Shown piece by piece: positions 41,078-51,141 of a DNA stretch of 64,000 nucleotides (the stretch's first letter is position 1; every line of letters starts with the position of its first letter). Source of the stretch: Sediminibacterium sp. GTDB taxonomy: Bacteria > Bacteroidota > Bacteroidia > B-17B0 > Aurantibacillaceae. The DNA lies in the NCBI GenBank assembly GCA_030054095.1, contig JASGCO010000018.1, forward strand, positions 19,597 through 83,596, given 5' to 3'. A program made the translations under genes and the position numbers. The notes below the pieces were generated by a model that was not told where the DNA came from, made no database searches, and worked only from the letters and a program-made list of their open reading frames with translations.

Positions 41078-43612
41078 TTAAAAATTATCGTACCACGACC
41101 GCTGGCGAGGTACTTTAATGCTGTTAAGCATGCCGCTTTTTATATTAAGCGTGATACTGTAACGTTTGTTGAAGCCAAACGGAACCCAGTCTATACGGGC
41201 CTCCCAGCATTTCAGGTCGCGGTAAATATTAAAACTGGTATAACTTAAACGTTTGGTAGTAAAGTCGTAACCGCTGGTAATGCCAATGCGCCAGAATTTG
41301 GTAGGCGAAATGTCACCATTGACGTTTAAGGTTTGAACTGTATTTGTTTTACCATTGTCCAGTTTTGTTATGGCAATATTGTAATACGTATTCAAGTTCC
41401 AGGGAATGGCTTCATTTTGCGGTGCCGTTGCGGTAGCTCCCCGTTCGGCGGCATTAGTCATATTAGGGGCTTGCCTTACTTTTTGTGCCGCCAGCAAAGC
41501 ATTTGAACTAAAGCTGGCGTTAAGCGCGATGCTGACTGTTTTAAGACGGGCCAGACCTTGCCCTTCGTTATAAGCAAATTTATTTACGGTACGTTTAAGT
41601 GTTTGGTCATAGCTATACGGATTGAATCCGGCGCTTGCCACTACGTCAAAAAACTTCCAGATTTTATTGCGTGCGCTAACGGAAATATCACTCATTTTAA
41701 AACTATCAGCCGCAAAATTGTAGAAGCCGGCAATACCCAGATTTTGCAGAAGGGTTATTTTTTTAAAAGTGAATCCTGTATCGTTGGTTTGCTTTATTTT
41801 GGCTTCAAGGTTATTGTTAAGATTGACAGAGAGGGCATTTTGTGTCCCTATTCCCGGGCCCCCAAACAAACCTTGTTCAAAAATACTATAGCGTGTGGTA
41901 TTGCCTAGTGTATCGGTGTTTACTTTTTTCCAGAATCCGTATTGTTCTTCTCCAAAATCAGGCCGGTACGTATAACCAATGGTAGGGATAAGCAGGTGAC
42001 GGATTTGTTTCAGGCGACGGGTTTTAAATATGTAATCCAGAAATACTTTGGTGTTAAGAGCCGTAGTAAAATTGGCATCGTAACCGGTAACAAAACCGTT
42101 TATGGTATCAGTTTTAATGTAGGGAGGTTTTGTTGTGGTGATCAGTTGTTTAGAAGTACTACGGGTGTACATGACGGAGCTAAGGTTAATTCCCGGGGTA
42201 ACCGTAATGTATTTGAAAAGGTTAAAGTTGGTACTGATGGGTAAACTGTGACGGGCACCGTACCGCATGTTCTTTTCAATATCGCCTTTAAACAAAAGAC
42301 TGTCTTTGGTGGCATACGTATTTCGTACTTCAAGGAGGTAGTTAATGCCTATTTTATCAAATACATTTTGTTTAACAGCGCCCTCGCGTTTAAACGGAAA
42401 AAAGCGGTTAACGTTAAAGGTTAATTGCGGAAAGCTGATTTCGGTAAGTTGGGTGATGGTGTTTTGGCTGTGTGTGGCATTCAGGTTTAATGCACTGTTA
42501 CGGAATGTTTTGGAGTAGCTAATATTTGATTGAAAGGTATTGGTTAAAAACTGGTTAGAGTTGATGGCATTATAGCGATTGTATTGCTGGTTGATGTAGT
42601 TAACGTTAGCGGTAAAGCGTACACTTGGATTGTTTTTGTTATCCTGATTGTGTAGCCAGTTAACGGAATACGATTTTTGTTTTTGAAAGGTACTGGGGAC
42701 GTCTTTGTCGCCAATATTAAACTCACTGTATCCCAGATTTAAAGAGCCACTGAACTTATAAAGAATCAGGTAATTATTTTGTGTTCGCAGGGCCCAGCTG
42801 CCATTACTGTATATGTCTCCGCGAATGGTCATATCGGTCATTTCGTTGATGCCCCAGTAAAATCCACCATCTCTCAGGTTGTAACCCTGTGCCGGGCTAT
42901 TCCCGAAAAAGGGCAGTAAAATACCATTATGCCGACGTTTGGTATTGGGGAAAAAACCAAACGGTAAACCCAGCGGTGTTGGAACCCCGCCAATTTCGAG
43001 GTACATGGGACCGGTAACAATTTTATCGTTTGGAATAATTTTGGCGCGGGTGGCTCTGAACAGGGTGCGGGCATCTTTCTCTTCGCAGGGAATACAGGCC
43101 ATGTTTTTCATGTAAACAATATTGGTGCTGTCTTTTTTGATTTCTGCCCCCCGTACCAGTAGTTCGCCCTGTTTGGTGAGTGCGTTGTAAATTTTTCCCC
43201 TTTTACTTTTAAGATTGTACTTAATGGTGTCGGCCTCCATTTCCTGTTCTCCATCTTTAAAACGGGGGGCATCCGCATATTTTCCCGTACTATCTTTATG
43301 CCCAAATGCCGTTACCAGATTTTTCGCATAATCTATTTTAATACCATAGGCTTTAAGGGTCATGTTGCCGTATTGCACAAACGCGTCGCCAAATAAAATT
43401 ACCCGATTGCCCTCGGCTTCGTAACGAATACTGTCGGTAGCGTTATAAGTAATAGTGGTTTCCAGTGTTTCATTTTCAGAAGGCAGGGTGTCGGTTCGGG
43501 TAACATTCTTTAACGTATCGCTTACCGGTTCCTGCGCGTATAAAGTAGCTGAAAGGCAAGATATTAACAATGCCGCGAAGAAAACTAAGAACTTATGATG
43601 GGATTTTGTCAA
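41078..43612 (-). CDS. lptD: LPS-assembly protein LptD, Bacteroidota type
   Basis: An 844-residue outer-membrane translocon that inserts lipopolysaccharide into the outer leaflet. A signal peptide (HKFLVFFAALLISCLSATLYAQ) is followed by an OstA-like beta-jellyroll (~60-200: RVILFGDAFVQYGNMTLKAY, DTIKYNLKSKRGKIYNALTK). The barrel begins near PTPLGLPFGFFPNTKRRHNG and ILLPFFGNSPAQGYNLRDGG, which are LptD hallmarks. The C-terminus is WYDNF. The only usable start is TTG at 43612, supported by a -7 element 28 nt upstream. It is transcribed alone and divergently from the amidase gene. Confidence 0.93.
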   Translation of the reverse strand: MTKSHHKFLVFFAALLISCLSATLYAQEPVSDTLKNVTRTDTLPSENETLETTITYNATDSIRYEAEGNRVILFGDAFVQYGNMTLKAYGIKIDYAKNLVTAFGHKDSTGKYADAPRFKDGEQEMEADTIKYNLKSKRGKIYNALTKQGELLVRGAEIKKDSTNIVYMKNMACIPCEEKDARTLFRATRAKIIPNDKIVTGPMYLEIGGVPTPLGLPFGFFPNTKRRHNGILLPFFGNSPAQGYNLRDGGFYWGINEMTDMTIRGDIYSNGSWALRTQNNYLILYKFSGSLNLGYSEFNIGDKDVPSTFQKQKSYSVNWLHNQDNKNNPSVRFTANVNYINQQYNRYNAINSNQFLTNTFQSNISYSKTFRNSALNLNATHSQNTITQLTEISFPQLTFNVNRFFPFKREGAVKQNVFDKIGINYLLEVRNTYATKDSLLFKGDIEKNMRYGARHSLPISTNFNLFKYITVTPGINLSSVMYTRSTSKQLITTTKPPYIKTDTINGFVTGYDANFTTALNTKVFLDYIFKTRRLKQIRHLLIPTIGYTYRPDFGEEQYGFWKKVNTDTLGNTTRYSIFEQGLFGGPGIGTQNALSVNLNNNLEAKIKQTNDTGFTFKKITLLQNLGIAGFYNFAADSFKMSDISVSARNKIWKFFDVVASAGFNPYSYDQTLKRTVNKFAYNEGQGLARLKTVSIALNASFSSNALLAAQKVRQAPNMTNAAERGATATAPQNEAIPWNLNTYYNIAITKLDNGKTNTVQTLNVNGDISPTKFWRIGITSGYDFTTKRLSYTSFNIYRDLKCWEARIDWVPFGFNKRYSITLNIKSGMLNSIKVPRQRSWYDNF

Positions 43613-43640
43613 ACCGATCGCTTTACCTTTACTAAAGCTG

Positions 43641-43648
43641 CAAATCTA
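43641..43648 (-). promoter_or_regulatory. -7 element of lptD (TAGATTTG)
   Basis: An exact TAnnTTTG match on the minus strand, 28 nt before the TTG start; it supports a start at 43612. Confidence 0.55.
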
Positions 43649-43686
43649 CTAAATACTTGGTGTTCACATACACCGGAGCGGAATTA

Positions 43687-45225
43687 ATGGTTAAAAATAG
43701 TAAATATTTCACCTTATTTGGCATCCTTATTTGGCTGTTCTGTGGGTTTACATGGGGAGGCCCCAAAGGTAAGGCCGGGACGATTAAAACGATTGTTATT
43801 GATGCGGGCCATGGCGGAAAAGATCCGGGGTGTAGCGGAGTAGCGCATAACGAAAAGGGTGTGGCGCTGGCAGTAGCGCTTAAGCTCGGAAAAATTATAG
43901 AATCTCAATTTAAGGATGTAAAAGTGATTTATACCCGAACCACAGATGTGTTTGTGGATCTGGAAGAACGCGCTAAGATTGCCAACCGGGCTAAAGCCGA
44001 TTTGTTTATTTCTATTCACTGTAACGCGGCCGGAAAACCGGTACTGATTAAGGATAAGAAAACGGGAAAAATGCGCCCTAAAATGTATAAGAACAAGAAG
44101 GGGAAAATGGTGGTGGTGGAAACGGCTAATCCGGAACCTTTCGGAACAAGTACCTATGTGATGGGGTTAAAGAATGAGGCGGGAAAAATGGAGGTAGCCA
44201 CCCGCGAAAACTCGGTAATTTTTCTGGAAGAGGATTATCAGAAAAAGTACGAGGGGTTTGATCCGGAGAGTGAGGAAAGTTATATCATTATGAGTAATTA
44301 TACCTCTTCTTATGTTATTCAGAGTGCCAATCTGGCATTGAAAATTCAGGAAGAGTATAAGCGAAAAGCGGGACGTATTGATAAAGGGGTACACCGCCAG
44401 AGTATATGGGTGTTGTGGCGGACCAGTATGCCAAGTATTTTAACGGAAATAGGTTACCTGACCAACCCTTTGGAAGAACAGTTTTTGGGAAGCGAAAAGG
44501 GACAGGACTACCTGGCTAAAGCTATTTTCAGAGGGGTAAGGCGCTACAAAGATGAGTTGGAGGGGAATAAGAAGGAGTATAATGACGAGTTTGAAAATCA
44601 AACCCCCTTGGAAAATGAAAACCTGAAGGCCGGTAATCCGGTGTACGGGAAAAAGAAAGGCGCGGAGGAGGAAGTAGCGGATGAAACAACAGCGAAAGAC
44701 ACGACGGACTCTAAAGCGGAACCGAAAGATAAGGACGTTCAAAAAAAGGATACAGTTAAAGTGGTAAGGGATGAGCTACCAAAGCAGGAGGAAAAAAAGG
44801 AAGAAGTTGTAAAGAAAACGGAGAATAATAAAACGGAAGGCAAAGAAGAGAATTCTCAGAAAACGGATAGTTTAAGCGCGAAAGACATTGCTTCTCAGTA
44901 CACTAAAAAAACGGAAGCGGATAAGGAAACGTTAAAGGAAACAGTAACCAATGCGTCAACAGGCATTGTGTTTAAAGTACAATTTTGGGTAAGCGACCGG
45001 GAAATAGACTTGAAAAAACCAGCTTATAAACTAATAGAGAGTGGAACGTATTATAAAACAGGAAATCAGTACAAGTATGTTTCCGGGCAGTATGCTACCG
45101 CCGTAGAGGCAGCCAAACACCAGATGGCTTTGAAAGAGAATGGGTTTAAAGACGCGTTTATAGTGGCGTTTCGTGATGGGGTGCGTGTGGATTTGAATGA
45201 GACGAAGCGATTAGTGGGAAAGTAA
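43687..45225 (+). CDS. N-acetylmuramoyl-L-alanine amidase with Lys/Glu-rich linker
   Basis: A 512-residue exported peptidoglycan hydrolase (Amidase_3) that cleaves the bond between MurNAc and L-Ala. A signal segment (YFTLFGILIWLFCGFTWGG) precedes the zinc amidase domain (~30-285), with VIDAGHGGKDPGCSG (His ligand), YTRTTDVFVDLEERAKIAN, LFISIHCNAA (His) and LTEIGYLTNPLEEQ (catalytic Glu). A highly charged Lys/Glu/Asp linker fills ~290-415. The end (~425-512) is a small domain with VFKVQFWVSDREIDLKKP and YATAVEAAKHQMALKENGFK, which resembles SPOR/peptidoglycan-binding folds. The longer frame begins with a TTG at 43657; the ATG at 43687 gives the correct signal. It likely acts in cell division or wall turnover. 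Confidence 0.93.
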   Translation: MVKNSKYFTLFGILIWLFCGFTWGGPKGKAGTIKTIVIDAGHGGKDPGCSGVAHNEKGVALAVALKLGKIIESQFKDVKVIYTRTTDVFVDLEERAKIANRAKADLFISIHCNAAGKPVLIKDKKTGKMRPKMYKNKKGKMVVVETANPEPFGTSTYVMGLKNEAGKMEVATRENSVIFLEEDYQKKYEGFDPESEESYIIMSNYTSSYVIQSANLALKIQEEYKRKAGRIDKGVHRQSIWVLWRTSMPSILTEIGYLTNPLEEQFLGSEKGQDYLAKAIFRGVRRYKDELEGNKKEYNDEFENQTPLENENLKAGNPVYGKKKGAEEEVADETTAKDTTDSKAEPKDKDVQKKDTVKVVRDELPKQEEKKEEVVKKTENNKTEGKEENSQKTDSLSAKDIASQYTKKTEADKETLKETVTNASTGIVFKVQFWVSDREIDLKKPAYKLIESGTYYKTGNQYKYVSGQYATAVEAAKHQMALKENGFKDAFIVAFRDGVRVDLNETKRLVGK

Positions 45226-45548
45226 GACAATTTCATCTTTAAGAGAAGATGGCAGATATATCTGTATAGCATTATTCTGATCAGTTTAAAAAAGCATTTG
45301 TTGTCTAAGTTGAAAGACGATGGTATAAATATTTTCAGGTGATTTAAAGGTTTTGTTAATCTCTGGGAAAAATGGCAGGAACATGAAAACTGTATAATTC
45401 TGGAGTAAGAACCGAAAGAGAACACGATTAATTTGGGAATGAAGCGACTTTTTAGTTAAGGAATTGTGTTTTGGAAGTCAGATAAACTGAATGCTATTGA
45501 AATGATTTTAATTACAATTAAGATTGTAACGAATAACAGTAAAATAAA
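45226..45548. other. Non-coding stretch between convergent genes
   Basis: No gene or clear structure was seen before the terminator at its right end. Confidence 0.4.
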
Positions 45549-45574
45549 TACGGCCACCTGTATAGGCGGCCGTA
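45549..45574 (-). terminator. Intrinsic terminator
   Basis: TACGGCC (45549-45555) pairs with GGCCGTA (45568-45574), with a further CCT/AGG pair inside. On the minus strand it is followed by a T-rich run. It lies 28 nt after the T9SS gene to its right. Confidence 0.75.
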
Positions 45575-45602
45575 AAATGGAAATACAAGAACTGCAAGTA
45601 GC

Positions 45603-47495
45603 TTATTCTAAAAGAAGTGTCTGTTTAAATGTGTCTAAGCCTGAAGTAACCATAATGTAGTAGAGGCCTTTTTCTTGCTGAGACAGGTTTATGGCTTGGC
45701 TTAATCCACTGGTTTTCATATTAAGGACAACCTTTCCGGTTATATTGAAAACGGTAATATCAGCGTTTTCCATGCCTTCGGTAAGGTGGAGTTCAAACGC
45801 GCCGTTAGAAGGATTCGGTGAGATACTGAAAACGTTTAAAGGTGCAGTTTCCTGAACAACTTGCAGTGAAGATGTTCTTGCTTGAGCAATCATACGAGTG
45901 GCTTCTACATGAGTTTGTGTAAGTCCACACATGTAAGAAACGGTTCGTGTAATACGATAAAAATAGAGACTGCTTTCTGTGAATACACCATTTGTAGTGC
46001 TGTTGCAAGGCAAATTAGACGGCGTAGGGTATCCTATAAAATTATTATTGGTTGCCCCGGCGGCTAATTGCCAGCAAGGGAAATTTGTAGAGAGATGTGA
46101 ACTGATAACAGATCCGGACGATAACACCTTTTCTACCAACCAGGTCTGACTGGCTCCAGCGGGAAGGGCGGGAAACGAGGCAGAGAGGTTGAATGTTGTA
46201 GCGTTTACCGGAGTTTTAACCAGATTGAAAACAGCACTTACATTCACTGATGGGAGAACAGTTATATTTACATTATCGTTGGCAAAACCACAGGAATAAG
46301 CGGATTGAATATTGTACGTGGTGTTGGATGTAGGACAAACCAAAATAGGTGAGGAGGAGTATGTGCCAATTAACGTAGATTGGCCACCGGATACATTATA
46401 TAATTTAACCGGCATGGGCGATGCTGAGAATGCAATTGACGCACATCCGCCAGCGCATATAGTTTGGTCTGGGCCCGCGTTAACCGTGGGCATACAAACG
46501 TACTGGATAATTTTTGTGGTTTCGATCCATTCACCCGGGATATTGTTTGAAGGGGAGAGTTTTATACGGTAATATTTGTTACATGGCAAATTTAATGAAG
46601 AAGGAAAGGTGTAAGTTCCGGGAGTACCCGAAATCCACATGCTATGTATTGGATTTCCGATTAAAGCGCCGGTACTGGTGCATTCCTGAATTTCCCATAA
46701 ATGAGTCTGACAGGTACCGGCTAACAAAGTACCATTAAATGTCAATGGGGTATTGGCACAAAAGCTGTTTTGTAGAGTAGTAATGGCTGGTACAGGGAGA
46801 AGTTCTTTTGTGATTTCAAAATCATCTATTAATATTCCGCAAAAGCTTGCAATGCCTAATCCTCTTACTTCTATTCGGTTATAACCTACGGCGGCATCCT
46901 GTGCGTTAATACTAAAATACCCGGTATGCTGACTCCAATTGGCGGTTGCCGTTACACCAAAATTAAGTACAGGAACGTCTCCTGTAGTTAGCACAGTTTT
47001 TCCAATCGAGCAATCATCATTTTTACGTAATACAAATTGAAGTTGATTTGGGTGAATTGTTTCAGCTGGAAATCCGAGTCCACGAGCTGCATATATAGAT
47101 ATCTTATATCTGTATTGACTGCTTAGTGGTTCAGTAATTGTTGCTTTTACTGTTTCACCGAAAAAACCATTAGGCCCATAATCGGTTGCTGGCATGATGT
47201 GAGCGAACCTATTGTTCGTTATACCAGGCGTATTTCTCGCGTTAACTCTGTCTGCAAATGGAATGTGGCAAAAATTGCCTACGTTGGTGTTCTTGTCGCA
47301 AAGATCAGGCGTAGATAATGTAGTGACGCCGTTTGAGGTATAAACGCCGCAACCTTTGCTCCACCCTGTGGCTTTATGCATTTGATCGATGTTAGTGGGA
47401 ATTGTACCTTGTTCAAGATTTCCATTCTGAATAATCTGGCCGGATGCAGCGTGGGCTATTAAGCCAGTAAAGAAGAGTGTTTTTAGTTTATTCAT
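45603..47495 (-). CDS. T9SS type A surface protein
   Basis: A 630-residue secreted protein. The signal peptide (MNKLKTLFFTGLIAHAASGQ) is followed by a jellyroll-like N-domain (~22-230) that begins IIQNGNLEQGTIPTNIDQMH and includes IEVRGLGIASFCGILIDDFE, typical of MAM/CBM-like carbohydrate- or ligand-binding modules. Cys-containing Ig-like segments follow (~235-540: NSFCANTPLTFNGTLLAGTC, VNAGPDQTICAGGCASIAF). The end, NVFSISPNPSNGAFELHL ... GLYYIMVTSGLDTFKQTLLLE, is a type A sorting domain. No enzyme motif is seen. It is a single gene with its own terminator, downstream of the LytTR/kinase pair but separated from it by 156 nt. Confidence 0.87.
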   Translation of the reverse strand: MNKLKTLFFTGLIAHAASGQIIQNGNLEQGTIPTNIDQMHKATGWSKGCGVYTSNGVTTLSTPDLCDKNTNVGNFCHIPFADRVNARNTPGITNNRFAHIMPATDYGPNGFFGETVKATITEPLSSQYRYKISIYAARGLGFPAETIHPNQLQFVLRKNDDCSIGKTVLTTGDVPVLNFGVTATANWSQHTGYFSINAQDAAVGYNRIEVRGLGIASFCGILIDDFEITKELLPVPAITTLQNSFCANTPLTFNGTLLAGTCQTHLWEIQECTSTGALIGNPIHSMWISGTPGTYTFPSSLNLPCNKYYRIKLSPSNNIPGEWIETTKIIQYVCMPTVNAGPDQTICAGGCASIAFSASPMPVKLYNVSGGQSTLIGTYSSSPILVCPTSNTTYNIQSAYSCGFANDNVNITVLPSVNVSAVFNLVKTPVNATTFNLSASFPALPAGASQTWLVEKVLSSGSVISSHLSTNFPCWQLAAGATNNNFIGYPTPSNLPCNSTTNGVFTESSLYFYRITRTVSYMCGLTQTHVEATRMIAQARTSSLQVVQETAPLNVFSISPNPSNGAFELHLTEGMENADITVFNITGKVVLNMKTSGLSQAINLSQQEKGLYYIMVTSGLDTFKQTLLLE

Positions 47496-47651
47496 ATTTT
47501 CAATTTTAAATTAGTTTCCTACTCTGTTATTCGCTTTTCGGTTGCCGCGATTGTTAAGTAAAATTCAATAGAATAACTGATTATATTGTACAGTATTGAA
47601 ATTTGCCTTAGAGAAATAAAAAAGTGAGCGAAACAGGGAAAAATCCGTTTT

Positions 47652-48401
47652 TTAAAGATTGCTAATGAGCGCCATTAATTGGTCTTTTTTACGGGTAGAG
47701 ACAGGAACAATGGAATTGTCCTGCATAATGACTTGGTTTTCTGTTTTTTCGAAGCAATAGAGGTAACTGATATTGATCAGGTGTGATTGATGAATCCTTA
47801 CGAAGCCAGCATTGGTTAAAAGATCGTCAAATTCCTTTATAATCCTTGATACTAAAATATTTTTGCCATTTTCGAGGAAAAAAGTAGTATAGTTGCCATC
47901 CGATTCGAGTCGTATAATGTCTTTAGGGTCAACAGCGTAAATACGTTCTGCCGTTTTAAGTACTATTTTGCGTTTGTTTTTGTTCGTTTGATTCAGATTA
48001 GATAAAAGGGTGTGAAGTTGAATTTCGGATTCTTTTCGGTAAAATTCCGCTTCGGTTTTTCTTAGGGCATCATAAAGACTCCGGGGGGATAATGGTTTTA
48101 AAAGATAATCAATGGCACACCATCTAAACGCTTCAATAGCGTAGTCACTAAAACCGGTTATGAAAATAATTCTGAAGGAAGGATTGGGGAGTTTCATCAG
48201 AAGATCAAAACCGGTTCCGTCTTTCATTTGCACATCCAGAAAAATAAGATCCGGATGGAATGTTTGTATAGCATTAAAACCACTTTCAACAGAGTTAGCA
48301 ACACCTACGATTTCTATATTGCCTTCATAGTTTTTTAATAAAGTTTGTAACAGATCACTACAACTCTGTTCGTCGTCAATTGCTACCGCCTTTAGTTTCA
48401 T
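47652..48401 (-). CDS. LytTR-family response regulator
   Basis: A 249-residue regulator. The receiver domain (1-120) has AVAIDDEQSCSDLL, the acceptor Asp in LIFLDVQMKDGTGFDLL and the Lys in IDYLLKPLSPRSLYD. The LytTR DNA-binding domain (~145-245) has VLKTAERIYAVDPKDIIRLE, NYTTFFLENGK and FVRIHQSHLINISYL. It lies 5 nt after the stop of the sensor kinase gene, so they form one operon and a cognate pair. LytTR regulators bind short direct repeats upstream of their targets; none could be assigned here. Confidence 0.94.
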   Translation of the reverse strand: MKLKAVAIDDEQSCSDLLQTLLKNYEGNIEIVGVANSVESGFNAIQTFHPDLIFLDVQMKDGTGFDLLMKLPNPSFRIIFITGFSDYAIEAFRWCAIDYLLKPLSPRSLYDALRKTEAEFYRKESEIQLHTLLSNLNQTNKNKRKIVLKTAERIYAVDPKDIIRLESDGNYTTFFLENGKNILVSRIIKEFDDLLTNAGFVRIHQSHLINISYLYCFEKTENQVIMQDNSIVPVSTRKKDQLMALISNL

Positions 48402-48406
48402 TAGAT

Positions 48407-50383
48407 TTAACTTCTCATGAATGGAATTGTAAATATAACTTTTACTCCTGTGGTTTCCCTATTTATTTGGGCTTTATCTAGTATTTCTATCCCAAATTTC
48501 TTGTTAAATTTTTTGCTTAAGAAGAGGATCCTTTCTTTGGAAATAGAGGTAGCTAATGATTGATAGTTGGTATTGAGCTCCTTTTTTAATTTTATGGCTG
48601 TTTCAAGACCTACACCATTATCTTCTATCTCATAAACCAGATAGTCTTCCCTGGGTTTAATCCGTACATCAATATGCCCACCTGACGGTTTGTGAAAAAT
48701 GCCATGTTCAATGGCATTTTCAATAAAGGGTTGCGCCAGCATGGGAGGGATTAGTGTGCTGTCCGGATCAATGTCGTCGTCTATGTGTAATTGAAATGTA
48801 AAGGACTGATTAAAGCGTATTTGTTGTAATGTCAGGTAGTTGTTAAGGAGCGTAAACTCGGCACTAAGGGGTATAGAATCTTTACGTGAGTTTTCAAGTA
48901 TTTGACGCATTAGTGCCGCAAAATCGGATAGAAATTCGGATGCTTCGATGCTATTATGTTTAAGTATGTAATTCTGCGCGGCATTAAGTGAGTTAAAAAT
49001 AAAGTGAGGATTCATCTGGGATACCAGAAATTTTTGACTCAGAATGTTGTTTTGCTGACTGGATATGATTTGTTTTTGTTTAAAGTAAAAGTAGATAAAG
49101 ACCAATGTTAAAAGAAGTATAATAACTACTGAGGATGTTACATAAATCATTCTGCTTTTTTTCTCTTTTTCAAACGCTATCTGATTCTTTAGTTGTAACA
49201 TTTGCTTTTCTGATTCAGTTTTAAGCCGGAATTCTTTTTCCCAGAAGTTGTGTTTTATTTGTTCGATGGAAATCATTCGTTTAACAGAAGCTTCATTTAG
49301 TGTTTGTCTGGCTTGTTCCGCTATTTTATAATAGGTGAGAGCTTCTTCAAAATTACCCGATGAAGCCAGGCATTTGCTTAACAAAAGTCCGGCGTTTTGT
49401 TTTATGTCGAGGATATTTTTATTTTCGGCAATTTGCAATGCTAACTTATTGTAGTAAATGGCTTTTTCACAGTTTCTTAAACTATCCCAGACGCTACCCA
49501 GTAAATGTAAATTCTTTGCCTCATGAATGGATAATTTCAGTCTTCTGTTTAACGTAACAGCTTGTTCTATTAATTGAATAGCCACTTTATAATTCTTTTC
49601 CTTTAAGTGAAGTTTGCCCCGATTGTTGTAAACAACGGAAAGATTAATATTGTCATTTAAACGTTGAAATATATTTTCGGCGAGAAGAAATTCCTTCTCT
49701 GCTGTATCTGTACGATTCATCATTAAATGCGCTATGCCTAAGTTGAGGTAACTTATTCCCATTTTGCTGGAATCCCCAATATTACGTTTGATTTCCAACC
49801 CACGGTGGAGATATTTCAGTCCATTGGAAAAGTCTTTTTTTTCGATGTAAATGGTTGCGATGTTTTCGAGTACCAAGGCCTCATTTTCATTCTGCTTTAA
49901 TACTTCAAACATCTTAAGACTGGCAAATAAATAGTTTAATGCGTTAGTTAAGTCATTCTGTTGTTTATAAACGGAGCCTAGATTCGAATAAGTGGCGGCT
50001 ATACCTCTGTAATTTTTTTGTTGCTTTTCAATTTTAATGCGTTCAATCAGGCATTGTTTGGCACTAAAGAGATCACTTTTTCCGCTATAGGCATTTGCCT
50101 GGGCATTTAGGGATAATGCTATAAAGTAAGGCAGATGTTTAGCGGTGGCAAATTCGTACTCTTTTTTAGCCCAAAATAAGGTGCTGTCGGGATTAGTGTT
50201 TAAGTAATGGAACCATATTATGTCGTCGAGAGCTTTTAATCTGCTGGTATCTGCCAGAGATGGATTATACCAGATGTTCCATAAGGAATCTTTATTAAAT
50301 TGTCCAATAGAGAATAATGAATGAAGTACGAAAAGCAAAGGGAGAAACGTTGAGCGGACGGATCTGGGACTTAGGAATGACAT
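48407..50383 (-). CDS. TPR-domain sensor histidine kinase, LytS/His_kinase type
   Basis: A 658-residue membrane kinase. After a signal peptide (PLLFVLHSLFSIGQF), residues ~35-390 are a periplasmic TPR superhelix with repeats such as AATYSNLGSVYKQQNDLTNA, SYLNLGIAHLMMNRTDTAEK and NLSVVYNNRGKLHLKEKNYK. One membrane helix (MIYVTSSVVIILLLTLVFIY, ~415-435) follows. The cytoplasmic kinase (~450-655) is of the His_kinase family: SQMNPHFIFNSLNAAQNYI carries the phospho-His, PFIENAIEHGIFHKPSGG is the N box and EIEDNGVGLETAIKLK the G box. It should signal to the LytTR regulator encoded immediately downstream. The signal sensed by the TPR domain is unknown. Confidence 0.94.
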   Translation of the reverse strand: MSFLSPRSVRSTFLPLLFVLHSLFSIGQFNKDSLWNIWYNPSLADTSRLKALDDIIWFHYLNTNPDSTLFWAKKEYEFATAKHLPYFIALSLNAQANAYSGKSDLFSAKQCLIERIKIEKQQKNYRGIAATYSNLGSVYKQQNDLTNALNYLFASLKMFEVLKQNENEALVLENIATIYIEKKDFSNGLKYLHRGLEIKRNIGDSSKMGISYLNLGIAHLMMNRTDTAEKEFLLAENIFQRLNDNINLSVVYNNRGKLHLKEKNYKVAIQLIEQAVTLNRRLKLSIHEAKNLHLLGSVWDSLRNCEKAIYYNKLALQIAENKNILDIKQNAGLLLSKCLASSGNFEEALTYYKIAEQARQTLNEASVKRMISIEQIKHNFWEKEFRLKTESEKQMLQLKNQIAFEKEKKSRMIYVTSSVVIILLLTLVFIYFYFKQKQIISSQQNNILSQKFLVSQMNPHFIFNSLNAAQNYILKHNSIEASEFLSDFAALMRQILENSRKDSIPLSAEFTLLNNYLTLQQIRFNQSFTFQLHIDDDIDPDSTLIPPMLAQPFIENAIEHGIFHKPSGGHIDVRIKPREDYLVYEIEDNGVGLETAIKLKKELNTNYQSLATSISKERILFLSKKFNKKFGIEILDKAQINRETTGVKVIFTIPFMRS

Positions 50384-50669
50384 GGTTACAGGTAAATTTA
50401 TAGTTGAATTACAATGAACGGCGCATACAAACAGATCTAAAAAACGCTATTAATATACTTAACTAAAAAGATAGTGAAATTTGAGCTATCTGTTTGTGTT
50501 TTAAAGGTACTATATTATTTGCAAGAGGTCAGGAGAAAGTTTGTACATCTGCGGGAATGATTGGTGCGGGAAATGAATGGGAACGATGGTTTGAACGTAA
50601 AAAGTTGCGTAGAAGGGAAGATGCACAGGTATTGACTACTTGATGCTAACAACCTAAAGCATAACTGTT

Positions 50670-51056
50670 TTACACCCGCACTTTACTTTTTACAATAAAC
50701 GCGCTGGGAAAATCGCCCTGTATTTTTTTAAGCACTTCAAAGGCTTCGAGTTTGGTTTTAAAATCGCCTACCAACACCACAAAATTGGGTTGCTGATAAT
50801 CTTCGTAAGCTTTAATGTCGTTGTATTTGGAACTGAATTTGCCGCGTATGTTACTGGCAATGTTACGGTCAACACCAAAATGGATTTTAATACGGTAGCC
50901 GTCTGATTCGCCACCGGTAATACGGTGATACTCTGCTTTTTTAGCAATGAGTTCTTTTACTTTTAGCTGAACAGTAGTTTGGTTTTCCTGAGCGGATAAC
51001 CGTTTTTGACTAAAGCCAATTAAAACTACCAGTAGTAAAATATAAATGCTTTTCAC
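50670..51056 (-). CDS. Exported SPOR-domain protein
   Basis: A 128-residue protein with a signal peptide (KSIYILLLVVLIGFSQKRLSAQ) and a SPOR-like fold at ~50-128: GYRIKIHFGVDRNIASNIRG, FVVLVGDFKTKLEAFEVLKK and FPSAFIVKSKVRV. SPOR domains bind denuded glycan strands of peptidoglycan, often at the division septum. The start is GTG at 51056; the neighbouring ATG is out of frame. A -7 element ends 4 nt upstream, so the mRNA may be nearly leaderless. It stands downstream of the PLD-family gene but has its own promoter. Confidence 0.82.
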   Translation of the reverse strand: MKSIYILLLVVLIGFSQKRLSAQENQTTVQLKVKELIAKKAEYHRITGGESDGYRIKIHFGVDRNIASNIRGKFSSKYNDIKAYEDYQQPNFVVLVGDFKTKLEAFEVLKKIQGDFPSAFIVKSKVRV

Positions 51057-51060
51057 ATGG

Positions 51061-51068
51061 CAAATTTA
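51061..51068 (-). promoter_or_regulatory. -7 element of SPOR gene (TAAATTTG)
   Basis: An exact TAnnTTTG match on the minus strand ending 4 nt before the GTG start; predicted leader is 0-2 nt. Confidence 0.5.
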
Positions 51069-51141
51069 CGGAATAAAACCCATTCTGCCGAAAGCCGCGC
51101 CGGATTCCGGTAGTTTGCCCACAACATCCCCCCTCAGCGTT

